The position numbers were made by a program, and so were the translations under genes. This document shows, in pieces, positions 1 through 6,002 of a stretch of DNA of 6,063 nucleotides. The notes beneath the pieces were generated by a model. The model worked only from the letters and a program-made list of their open reading frames with translations. It searched no databases and was not told the DNA's origin. The first letter of the stretch is position 1, and each line of letters starts with the position of its first letter. Origin of the DNA: Gemmatimonadota bacterium (GTDB lineage Bacteria; Gemmatimonadota; Gemmatimonadetes; Gemmatimonadales; Gemmatimonadaceae); assembly GCA_947475795.1 (NCBI GenBank), contig CANJOX010000207.1, positions 1 to 6,063 on the forward strand, written 5' to 3'.

Positions 1-339
1 CGCCGCCTGCGCGGTGCGCGAGTTGGCCCGCACCGACACGAACATGCCGATAAAGCCGGCCAGTCCGGACAGCACCGCACCGATCGCGAAGCCGACGGCG
101 GTCACCCAGCTGCCGAGACCGACGCCGACGGCGAGGAAGAGCACCACACCGACGATGGCGATGGTGGTGTACTGGCGCTTGAGGTAGGCGTCGGCGCCTT
201 CCTGGATGGCACCAGCAATCTCCTGCATGCGCGCATTACCGGCGGGGAGCGAGACGATCCAGCGGGCCGAGAGGATGCCGTAGGCGATGGCAATGGCCGA
301 GCACACGAGGGCTAGGACGAGAGCGTACTGCTCGAGCAC
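1..339 (-). CDS. hppA: Membrane-bound pyrophosphatase (ion-pumping), N-terminal part
   Basis: Partial gene: 113 codons are present and the rest lies beyond base 1. The family hydrolyses pyrophosphate and uses the energy to pump H+ or Na+ across the cytoplasmic membrane. The visible part holds a first hydrophobic helix (residues 5-24), the family-typical segment [18 protein letters not shown] (residues 40-57), a second helix (about 60-82), a third (about 84-103), and the conserved [11 protein letters not shown] stretch (103-113). The start is GTG at 337-339: an in-frame TAA lies seven codons upstream, and a later start would cut into helix 1. No good Shine-Dalgarno sequence precedes it. Whether the pump is K+-dependent, and whether it moves H+ or Na+, depends on residues outside the window. 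The gene is divergent from the lipoprotein gene at 556, with a 216-bp gap. The family call is secure. Confidence 0.92.
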   Translation of the reverse strand, partial: MLEQYALVLALVCSAIAIAYGILSARWIVSLPAGNARMQEIAGAIQEGADAYLKRQYTTIAIVGVVLFLAVGVGLGSWVTAVGFAIGAVLSGLAGFIGMFVSVRANSRTAQAA

Positions 340-544
340 GGGGTGTCCGGGGTTGGTTTATGGAGGCGTGAGTTTCGGAATGCCCAGAGTACAGAGCATC
401 CCGGTAAACTCGTTGAGTCGCGAGACTTAGACCAGTCCCTGGCGGTCGCGGGACAGCAGCGCCGCCTCGATGCGCCGTCGCGGCGGCGGCTGGCGCGGCG
501 CTCTCGCGGCGCCGAGATTCTCGAGTGTCGTTCCCACCTTTGCC

Positions 545-548
545 AGGA
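545..548 (+). promoter_or_regulatory. Ribosome binding site that fixes the start of the dienelactone hydrolase gene
   Basis: AGGA lies seven bases before the ATG at 556. The reading frame stays open upstream to a GTG at 343. However, this site and the lipoprotein signal peptide that begins exactly at 556 both argue for the ATG at 556. Confidence 0.6.
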
Positions 549-555
549 TACCACG

Positions 556-1611
556 ATGCCCCGCCGTTTCTCCCTGCTCGCCGTGGCGCTGCCTGCCGCC
601 GCGATCGTCGCCGGCTGCACGCTGCAGCGCTCATCGCCCGGCACCGCCGGTGCGCTCGGCTCGTCGGCCATGGCTGATGACCACATGGCGCACATGAACG
701 CCGCCGACCTCTCCATGCCCGCCAGGCGCGCGTCCGGCGCGCAGCAGGGGATCGCGGGTCTCCCGGCCAGCAACAACACCGCCCCGGCCCGACTCAAGGC
801 CAGCCCGCGCCACGCGGAATGGGTGAAGATCGCGTGGGACGCCGGCTCCGCCGACTCGATCATGGCGTGGGTGGTTTATCCCGCCAGCCCGAACAGCCGC
901 GCGAAGGCGCCCGTCGTGGTGGTCGTGCACGAGATCTTCGGCCTCTCCACCTGGGTGCGCGGCGTGGCCGACCAGGTGGCCGCCGACGGCTTCATCGCCA
1001 TCGCCCCCGACTTTCTGTCGAAGGTGCGCGGTGGTCCGAGCAGCGTGGAGCTCCCCGCGGACTCCGCGCGCAAGCTGATCGCCGGTGTGAACGCGGCCGA
1101 CCGCAATCGTGCCATCAGCGCCGCCGCGAACTACGCGATGATGCTCCCCAGCGCGCAGCAGAAGTACGCCGTGATCGGCTACTGCTGGGGCGGACAGACG
1201 GTGTTCATGCACGCCGTGAACGGTGGCCTCAAGGGCTTCTCGGGCGGCGTGGCGTTCTACGGCCTGCCGTACACCACCGGCGGCACGCCAGCCACGGCGA
1301 CCACCGCCGCCGTGCCGGCCAGCATCAACACCGATTCGATTGCCAAGATCGCCAAGCCCGTCATGCTGCTGAACGGCTCCAAGGACGCGCGCATCGCCGC
1401 CGCCATGCCGGCCCTCGACTCCATCATGAAGGCGATGAAGAAGGACTACGCGGGCACGAACTACGAAGGCGCCACGCACGGCTTCCTGCGCGCGCAGGAT
1501 GACCCCAAGGCCACGCGAGACGAGGCCGAAGAAGCCGCCAATCTCGCCGCCACCAAGGACGGCTGGCCCAAGACGATCGCCTTCCTCAAGAAGAACCTCG
1601 GCGTGAAGTAA
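556..1611 (+). CDS. Dienelactone hydrolase family lipoprotein
   Basis: A 351-residue alpha/beta hydrolase of the dienelactone hydrolase (DLH) family, which cleaves ester or lactone bonds with a Cys-Asp-His triad. The N-terminus is a lipoprotein signal: basic MPRRF, a hydrophobic core, then lipobox VAGC with the lipidated Cys at residue 21. Thr follows, with no Asp at +2, so outer-membrane anchoring is plausible. Residues 22-85 form a low-complexity Ala/Ser/His/Met-rich linker. The hydrolase domain starts near SPRHAEWVKI (84-93). It has the HEIFG segment (Glu126), the nucleophile Cys210 in GYCWGG, Asp277 in NGSKDAR and His308 in ATHGF, matching the known DLH triad in order and spacing. Classical DLHs are cytoplasmic and about 240 residues, so the export signal and linker are extra. 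The substrate cannot be told, and no aromatic-degradation genes are nearby. It converges on the Lrp-type regulator, with 45 bp between the stops. Confidence 0.9.
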   Translation: MPRRFSLLAVALPAAAIVAGCTLQRSSPGTAGALGSSAMADDHMAHMNAADLSMPARRASGAQQGIAGLPASNNTAPARLKASPRHAEWVKIAWDAGSADSIMAWVVYPASPNSRAKAPVVVVVHEIFGLSTWVRGVADQVAADGFIAIAPDFLSKVRGGPSSVELPADSARKLIAGVNAADRNRAISAAANYAMMLPSAQQKYAVIGYCWGGQTVFMHAVNGGLKGFSGGVAFYGLPYTTGGTPATATTAAVPASINTDSIAKIAKPVMLLNGSKDARIAAAMPALDSIMKAMKKDYAGTNYEGATHGFLRAQDDPKATRDEAEEAANLAATKDGWPKTIAFLKKNLGVK

Positions 1612-1629
1612 GCGCCGCGTGCTGGTCTG

Positions 1630-1683
1630 CTCCTGCTGTCGACGCGAGGCTCGAGGTCAAAGCTTTTGCGTCGACAGCAGGAG
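1630..1683. repeat. Perfect 16-bp inverted repeat between convergent genes (possible bidirectional terminator)
   Basis: CTCCTGCTGTCGACGC at 1630-1645 is matched exactly in reverse complement at 1668-1683, with a 22-base loop. The right arm lies inside the last codons of the regulator gene (encoding LLLST), and the left arm is in the gap after the hydrolase stop. Transcripts from either side would form a very stable hairpin. No U-tract follows on either strand, so it is not a textbook intrinsic terminator. GCTGGT occurs on both sides (1621-1626 and 1684-1689). The repeat is seen directly; its role in 3'-end formation is inference. Confidence 0.75.
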
Positions 1684-2106
1684 GCTGGTTTCCGAATTGG
1701 CCACGCCTTTGATGCCCCGAATGCGACGCAGGACGGCGTCGAATGTCTCGAGACTGTCGGTGCCGATTTCGGCCACGATATCCCAGCGACCGTTGGTCGT
1801 GTACAACGCCTGCACCTCGGGGTAGCCCCGCAGCGTGCGCAGGATCGCATCGGAGCGATCCCCCTCGATCCGGTCGCCTTCCACCGCGATCGACATGATC
1901 GCCCGCACGCGATGCGCCGCCGCTTCCGGGGTAGTCCGCACCGTGAACCCCAGCAGCACGTTGTCGGCGACCAGCCGGTCGATCCGGTTCTGCACCGTGC
2001 CCCGCGACACCCCCAGCTGCTTGGCCAGCTGCGCCACCGACATCCGGGCGTTCTCCCGGAGCAGCCCGATCAGCCGCAGATCCTGCGCGTCGAGTGATTT
2101 GAGCAT
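1657..2106 (-). CDS. Lrp/AsnC-family transcriptional regulator
   Basis: A 149-residue regulator of the Lrp/AsnC (feast/famine) family, usually an oligomer that senses an amino acid and binds DNA near amino-acid metabolism genes. Residues 5-45 are the winged helix-turn-helix: LDAQDLRLIGLLRENARMS is a typical family opening, and the recognition helix lies in VSRGTVQNRIDRL (33-45). Residues about 67-145 form the RAM effector domain, with the GRWDIVAE segment (106-113). The start is uncertain. ATGs at 2157, 2127 and 2106 are all in frame and none has a Shine-Dalgarno sequence. I prefer 2106 because the protein then begins just before the conserved LDxxD, and because the DNA upstream is AT-rich like a promoter. 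It is divergent from the arginase-rocD operon, the usual position for a local regulator of this family. Control by arginine or ornithine is inference. Confidence 0.9.
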   Translation of the reverse strand: MLKSLDAQDLRLIGLLRENARMSVAQLAKQLGVSRGTVQNRIDRLVADNVLLGFTVRTTPEAAAHRVRAIMSIAVEGDRIEGDRSDAILRTLRGYPEVQALYTTNGRWDIVAEIGTDSLETFDAVLRRIRGIKGVANSETSLLLSTQKL

Positions 2107-2121
2107 ATTGCTAAATATAGC
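2102..2121. promoter_or_regulatory. Overlapping dyads and candidate -10 at the regulator start
   Basis: Two small palindromes overlap: AGCA-tat-TGCT (2102-2112) and GCTA-aata-TAGC (2110-2121). They cover the proposed ATG of the Lrp-type regulator. Read on the minus strand, TATATT (2119 to 2114) resembles a -10 box and ends seven bases before the ATG at 2106. Transcription could therefore begin at or very near the start codon. The tract is strikingly AT-rich for this genome. Autoregulatory binding here is inference, and no convincing -35 box is seen. Confidence 0.4.
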
Positions 2122-2167
2122 CCGCATTTCGTCATTTTTAGTGACGTTTCTGGTCATTCATTGAACT

Positions 2168-2178
2168 TGTTGCTAACA
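2168..2178. promoter_or_regulatory. Candidate operator dyad upstream of arginase
   Basis: TGTT-GCT-AACA is a small dyad with four-base arms. It contains TTGCTAA (2170-2176), the same seven bases found at 2108-2114 beside the regulator start. The offset is 62 bp, close to six helical turns, so both copies face the same side of the helix. Lrp-type proteins often bind several phased sites, so this is a reasonable operator candidate, but the motif is short. Confidence 0.35.
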
Positions 2179-2200
2179 CCGGAGCGCCGCAGCTTCCGGT
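2178..2200 (+). other. Potential mRNA hairpin just before the arginase start codon
   Basis: ACCGGAGC (2178-2185) can pair with GCTTCCGGT (2192-2200) with one bulged T and a six-base loop, ending one base before the ATG at 2202. The only purine-rich, Shine-Dalgarno-like bases (GGAG, 2181-2184) are inside the stem and 17 bases from the ATG, too far for normal use. The fold could limit initiation, or could be chance in GC-rich DNA. Confidence 0.35.
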
Positions 2201-2201
2201 C

Positions 2202-3152
2202 ATGTACCAGACCATCGCCTCCTTTCCCCGCCGTGCCACGGTGCGGTGGACCGGCACGGTCCAGTTCATCGGCGTGCCGATGGACCTTGGCGCCAGCCGT
2301 CGCGGCGTCGATATGGGCCCGTCGGCCATGCGGCTATCCAACCTCGCCGACCACCTCGAACAGCTCGGGCTCACGGTGCACGACGCCGGCAATGTGCCCG
2401 TACCGGATCGCTCCTCACTCGCCCAGGATCCGCGGGTGCTCCTCGAGGCCATCACCGCGGTGTGCGCCGATATCGCCCACCGCACCGCCGACGCCGTGCG
2501 CGCCGGGTTCCGCCCGCTCGTGCTGGGCGGCGACCATTCGCTGGCTGTCGGCTCCGTGGCCGGCACTGCCACGGCGCTCGCCGAGCGCGGCCAACGCACG
2601 GGACTGATCTGGCTCGACGCGCACGCGGACCTCAACACGCCGCAATCGAGCCGCAGCGGCAACGTGCACGGCATGCCGGTCGCCCACCTGCTTGGCTTCG
2701 GGCACCGGCGCCTGCGGCAACTCTCCACCGCCACCCCGGCGGTGCGTCCGGAACACCTCGTGTACGTGGGACTGCGCGACGTTGATGCGGCCGAACAGGC
2801 GATGATCCGTGAGCTCGGCCTGCACGCCTTCACCATGCGCGACATCGACGAGCGCGGGCTGCGCGCCGTGATGGACGACGCCGTGCAGATCGCCGCCACC
2901 GGCACGGGCGGCGTGCACGTGTCCTGCGACGCCGACTGGATCGATCCCGCCGAGGCTCCCGGCGTGGGCACGCCGGTGCGGGGCGGCGCGACGCTGCGCG
3001 AGGCGCACCTCGCCATGGAAATCATCAGCGACTCGGGCGCGATGGTGGCGATGGACCTCGTGGAGATCAATCCGATTCTGGACCGGCAGAACCAAACCGC
3101 CGAACTGTGCGCCGAGCTGATCGCGAGTGCGTTCGGCCGACGCATTCTCTGA
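2202..3152 (+). CDS. rocF: Arginase
   Basis: A 316-residue cytoplasmic enzyme of the arginase/ureohydrolase family that hydrolyses L-arginine to ornithine and urea with a dimanganese centre. All metal ligands are visible: His112 in LGGDHSLAVGS; Asp139, His141 and Asp143 in WLDAHAD; and Asp243 and Asp245 in SCDADWIDP. NTPQSSRSGNVHGMP (145-159) matches the arginase substrate loop, with His156 at the proton-shuttle position. Glu288 lies in DLVEINP, the guanidinium-binding position. The NTP...SGN loop and the next-door ornithine aminotransferase favour arginase over agmatinase or formiminoglutamase. Cys242 stands where many relatives have Phe. The ATG at 2202 leaves about 20 residues before the first conserved strand (VQFIGVPMDLGASRRG). 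The gene opens the operon with rocD, 27 bp downstream, and is divergent from the Lrp-type regulator. Confidence 0.93.
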   Translation: MYQTIASFPRRATVRWTGTVQFIGVPMDLGASRRGVDMGPSAMRLSNLADHLEQLGLTVHDAGNVPVPDRSSLAQDPRVLLEAITAVCADIAHRTADAVRAGFRPLVLGGDHSLAVGSVAGTATALAERGQRTGLIWLDAHADLNTPQSSRSGNVHGMPVAHLLGFGHRRLRQLSTATPAVRPEHLVYVGLRDVDAAEQAMIRELGLHAFTMRDIDERGLRAVMDDAVQIAATGTGGVHVSCDADWIDPAEAPGVGTPVRGGATLREAHLAMEIISDSGAMVAMDLVEINPILDRQNQTAELCAELIASAFGRRIL

Positions 3153-3169
3153 GCGACCGCCTCGCGGCC

Positions 3170-3175
3170 GGAGGA
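3170..3175 (+). promoter_or_regulatory. Strong ribosome binding site of rocD
   Basis: GGAGGA lies four bases before the ATG at 3180. It selects that ATG over the in-frame one at 3195, which is 19 bases away. It contrasts with the arginase, regulator, pyrophosphatase and transporter genes, which have no clear site. Confidence 0.75.
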
Positions 3176-3179
3176 ACGC

Positions 3180-4388
3180 ATGACGCCCACCACGATGACC
3201 GCCACCGACGACCTGATCGCCCGCGAAGACACGTGGGGCGCGCACAACTATCACCCGCTCGATCTGGTGATCGAGCGCGCCGAAGGCGCGTGGGTGACCG
3301 ATGTGGAGGGCAAGCGCTACCTCGATTGCCTCAGCTCCTACTCGGCGGTGAACCAGGGGCACTGCCATCCGCGCATTTTGGCCACACTCGTGCAGCAGGC
3401 GTCGCGCGTGACCCTCACCTCGCGCGCCTTCCGCAACGACCAGCTGGGCCCGTTCTGCGAGGAGCTCGCGCAGCTGTGCGGCATGGAGATGGTGCTCCCC
3501 ATGAACACCGGTGCCGAAGCGGTGGAAACGGCCATCAAGGCCGCGCGACGGTGGGGCTATCGCACGAAGGGCATCCCTGACGGCCAGGCCACGATCATCG
3601 CCTTCGAGAACAACTTCCATGGCCGCACCACGACGATCGTGGGGTTCTCGTCGGAGCCGGCGTACAAGGCCGACTTCGGCCCGTTCGCCCCGGGCTTTGT
3701 GCTGGTGCCCTTCGGCGATATCGAGGCGGTGCGCGCGGCGATGACGGCGCACAGCTGCGCGGTGCTGATGGAGCCGATTCAGTGCGAGGCCGGCGTACTC
3801 CTGCCGCCCGACGGATTTCTGCGCGAGCTCTCGGCGCTGTGCACGGAGAACCGCGTGCTGCTCATCGCCGACGAAATTCAGACCGGGCTCGGTCGCACCG
3901 GCGCCCTGTTCGCCTGTGATCACGAGGGCGTGACCCCCGACATGTACATACTTGGCAAGGCGCTGGCGGGCGGCTTCTACCCGGTGTCGGCGGTGGTCTC
4001 GCGCCGCGAGGTGCTGGGCGTGTTCGGCCCCGGCTCACACGGCAGCACCTTCGGCGGCAACCCACTCGGCTGCGCCGTGGCCCGCACGGCCTTACGTGTG
4101 CTGCAGGAGGAGGAGCTCGTGGCGCGCTCCGCCGACCAGGGGGCGTGGCTCCTCGAACAGCTGCGCGCGCTGCGTCATCCCGTCATCAAGGCGGTACGCG
4201 GACGCGGGCTGATGATTGCCATCGAACTGCACGAGCAGGCGCGACCGTATTGCGAGGCGCTGAAAACCCGCGGCATGCTGTGCAAGGAAACGCACGACAC
4301 GGTGATCCGACTGTCGCCGCCGCTGGTGGTGAGTCGGGAGGATCTGGCGTGGGCGGTGGAGCGGCTGCGGGCGGTGTTTGCGAGCTGA
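3180..4388 (+). CDS. rocD: Ornithine aminotransferase (ornithine--oxo-acid transaminase)
   Basis: A 402-residue class-III PLP-dependent aminotransferase. It moves the delta-amino group of ornithine to 2-oxoglutarate, giving glutamate and glutamate-5-semialdehyde, which cyclises to pyrroline-5-carboxylate. It is close to the human enzyme over its whole length. Family stretches include [13 protein letters not shown] (21-33), [14 protein letters not shown] (51-64), [17 protein letters not shown] (108-118), [22 protein letters not shown] and [12 protein letters not shown]. Lys260 in LGKALAGG is the PLP-bonding lysine and Asp231 binds the pyridine nitrogen. Tyr24 and Tyr54 occupy the positions of human Tyr55 and Tyr85, which set ornithine specificity, so this is preferred over acetylornithine or GABA aminotransferase. 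It is the second gene of the arginase operon and consumes arginase's product. No frameshift or missing residue is apparent. Confidence 0.95.
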   Translation: MTPTTMTATDDLIAREDTWGAHNYHPLDLVIERAEGAWVTDVEGKRYLDCLSSYSAVNQGHCHPRILATLVQQASRVTLTSRAFRNDQLGPFCEELAQLCGMEMVLPMNTGAEAVETAIKAARRWGYRTKGIPDGQATIIAFENNFHGRTTTIVGFSSEPAYKADFGPFAPGFVLVPFGDIEAVRAAMTAHSCAVLMEPIQCEAGVLLPPDGFLRELSALCTENRVLLIADEIQTGLGRTGALFACDHEGVTPDMYILGKALAGGFYPVSAVVSRREVLGVFGPGSHGSTFGGNPLGCAVARTALRVLQEEELVARSADQGAWLLEQLRALRHPVIKAVRGRGLMIAIELHEQARPYCEALKTRGMLCKETHDTVIRLSPPLVVSREDLAWAVERLRAVFAS

Positions 4389-4648
4389 CGCGGCAAACTG
4401 CTCAGTACTCAGTGTTCGGGCGACAGGCGTCAGACTGGGTATAGTGGTCAGAGTCGAGCAGCTACAGTGCTCGGTATCGAGAATTTCCTGACTGCGTGCG
4501 CGGCGGCGGGGATGCGTTGTGGCGACGGCGACCTCAAGAGTCGTCAGCTCCACGACACCCGCTCGGCACTGTGCACTGCTCCTGCTGAATTCCGACCACT
4601 ATACCGATCAGAATTCTGACGCCAGTTCACTGCGCACTGAATCCGCGA
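4389..4648. repeat. Long imperfect inverted repeat filling the gap between rocD and the MFS gene
   Basis: This 300-bp stretch has no believable gene. Its two ends are inverted copies of one sequence of about 80 bases (arms about 4389-4470 and 4573-4647). Matching blocks occur in the same order: CGCGG (4389-4393/4643-4647), CAGTxCxCAGTGxxC (4403-4417/4625-4639, 11 of 15), GGCGTCAGA (4426-4434/4615-4623), GGTATAGTGGTC (4438-4449/4594-4605, exact), AGCAG (4457-4461/4582-4586) and CAGTGC (4465-4470/4573-4578). The middle holds a small hairpin (4516-4522 with 4550-4556, one G-T pair). The region looks less GC-rich than the genes around it. It could be a MITE- or REP-like intergenic element, a large terminator-like RNA structure for the two convergent genes, or a structured RNA. 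The arms are seen directly; the role is unknown. Confidence 0.7.
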
Positions 4649-4688
4649 AAATCTGCCACATCGCGCCTCACCCAGACCATCCCCGCCG

Positions 4689-6002
4689 TCAGTCGAGGGA
4701 TTTCCCCTGCGTATTCGGAATCACTGACCACGTGATCGCCGCCAGCAGGTACGCGGCGCCCGCCACCGCGAACGCCGTCTGAAATCCGCGTGACGTGGCC
4801 AGCGACCCCACCGTGAACGGCGCCGTGGCGCTCGCGATGCGGCCAATGTTGTACGTGAAACCCTGCGCCGACGCGCGGATCGACGTGGGATACATCTCGG
4901 CTGTCACCGCACCGAATCCGCTGTAGAACCCCGTGCCGAAGAACGCCACGAAGGGGCCGAGCAACAGCAGCAGCATGGGGTTCGACAACGAGCCGTACAG
5001 CGGCAGCAACAAGCTCGCGCCCAGCAGGTACACCACGTACACCTTCTTGCGGCTCATCACGTCGGTGATGTAGCCGAACGACACGTAGCCCAGCCACATC
5101 CCCAGCTGCATGAACACCACCAGCCGCGACATCGTGGCGGTGCTGAGGCCGATCCCACCCTGCGCCGTGGGAAGCGACAGATACGCCGGGATCCAGCCGT
5201 TCATGCCCCACCAGCCGAACAGCGTGCAGGCGTTCATGAACGTCACCGCGGCCGTGCGCTTGAGCATCGTGCCGCGGAAGATGTCGAACACCGACTGCGC
5301 GCGCGGCGCGTTGGGGAGTTTGGCGGTTCCCGAGCGCGCGGCGTCGAGGCGCGCCTGGTTGAGCGCCTTCCACGCGTCGGGTTCTTCCACGCGGCGGCGC
5401 ACCCACAGCGTAAAGAACGCCGGCAGGATGCCGATGAAGAACACCGCGCGCCACCCGTAGGCCGGCAGCACGAACCCCACCACCGTCGCTGCGGCCGCGA
5501 AGCCGATCGCCCACGCGCTCTGCATGAACGCCAGTGCGCGGCCGCGCGATGCCGCCGGCCAGCTCTCCGACACCAGCGCCGCGCCGCTGGCCCATTCACC
5601 ACCCATGCCGAGCCCCAGCAGGGCGCGGAAGCAGGCGAATTGCCAGAAGGTGTTCGAGAGGCCGCAGGCGGCTGTGAACACGGAGTACAGCAGCACACTG
5701 GCGATCATCGACTTCGTGCGGCCGTACCGGTCGGCCACCAACCCGAAGAAGAGACCGCCGACCGCGCCCCCCAGCAGCGTAATCGACCCCAGTGCCCCCG
5801 CCTGCACCTTCGTGAGCCCCAACTCGGCGATCACCGCCGACAGCGTGAGCGAGAAGAGCATCACGTCGAAGGCGTCGAGCGCCCACCCCATGGAGGCGGC
5901 AATGAGGGCGCGGCGGGGCTGCGGCGGCGCGCTGTGCCACCAGCCCATGAGACCGGCGGCGGACGCGGGAGTGGCAGGCGAGGCAGAAGACGGTGCAGTC
6001 AT
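4689..6002 (-). CDS. Major facilitator superfamily transporter, probable organic-acid:H+ symporter
   Basis: A 437-residue inner-membrane transporter with twelve predicted helices and a longer cytoplasmic loop (about 201-248) between helices 6 and 7. Helix 1 carries WALDAFD (Asp43, Asp46), as in aromatic-acid and sialate symporters. MFS motif A is GLVADRYGRTK (87-97), with a second copy, GYITDVMSRKK, at 310-320. RALLGLGMGGEWASG (126-140), ESWPAASRGRA (146-156), GWRAVFFIGILPAFFTLWVRR (183-203) and TAEMYPTSIR (367-376) resemble the NanT/ShiA-type metabolite:H+ symporters. A carboxylate substrate is likely; the exact one cannot be read from the sequence. An arginine or ornithine role would be unusual for this group. 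The start is ATG at 6002, with no clear Shine-Dalgarno sequence. The Ala/Ser/Pro-rich first 18 residues could be absent if the ATG at 5948 is used. It converges on rocD across the inverted-repeat region, so it is transcribed separately. Confidence 0.88.
   Translation of the reverse strand: MTAPSSASPATPASAAGLMGWWHSAPPQPRRALIAASMGWALDAFDVMLFSLTLSAVIAELGLTKVQAGALGSITLLGGAVGGLFFGLVADRYGRTKSMIASVLLYSVFTAACGLSNTFWQFACFRALLGLGMGGEWASGAALVSESWPAASRGRALAFMQSAWAIGFAAAATVVGFVLPAYGWRAVFFIGILPAFFTLWVRRRVEEPDAWKALNQARLDAARSGTAKLPNAPRAQSVFDIFRGTMLKRTAAVTFMNACTLFGWWGMNGWIPAYLSLPTAQGGIGLSTATMSRLVVFMQLGMWLGYVSFGYITDVMSRKKVYVVYLLGASLLLPLYGSLSNPMLLLLLGPFVAFFGTGFYSGFGAVTAEMYPTSIRASAQGFTYNIGRIASATAPFTVGSLATSRGFQTAFAVAGAAYLLAAITWSVIPNTQGKSLD

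Noticed and set aside
343..555. An N-terminal extension of the hydrolase frame by 71 codons from a GTG at 343.
   Set aside because: It would bury a clean lipoprotein signal peptide and ignore the AGGA before the ATG at 556. The extension is Arg-rich and looks like translated non-coding GC-rich DNA.
340..555. Promoters for hppA and the hydrolase in the 216-bp divergent gap.
   Set aside because: I looked for -35/-10 pairs on both strands (for example TTGAGT at 413-418 and TTTACC reading leftward from 408) but found no partner box at a proper distance, so none is annotated.
631..1479. A 282-codon open frame on the minus strand opposite the hydrolase.
   Set aside because: It is a shadow of the real gene: His/Gly/Arg-rich composition, no domain, no ribosome binding site.
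2415..3923. A 502-codon open frame on the minus strand opposite rocF and rocD.
   Set aside because: It is the complement of two well-conserved enzymes, has no recognisable domain, is Arg/His/Gly-rich, and is explained by third-position GC bias.
4608..4619. The 12-base perfect palindrome TCAGAATTCTGA as a separate operator.
   Set aside because: It lies inside the right arm of the long inverted repeat, at an insertion relative to the left arm, and far from any promoter. It is more likely part of that element.
4519..4782. Small open frames in the rocD-MFS gap (plus strand 4519-4782; minus strand 4092-4553).
   Set aside because: They run across the inverted-repeat region and into the ends of real genes on the opposite or same strand, with no ribosome binding site or family resemblance.
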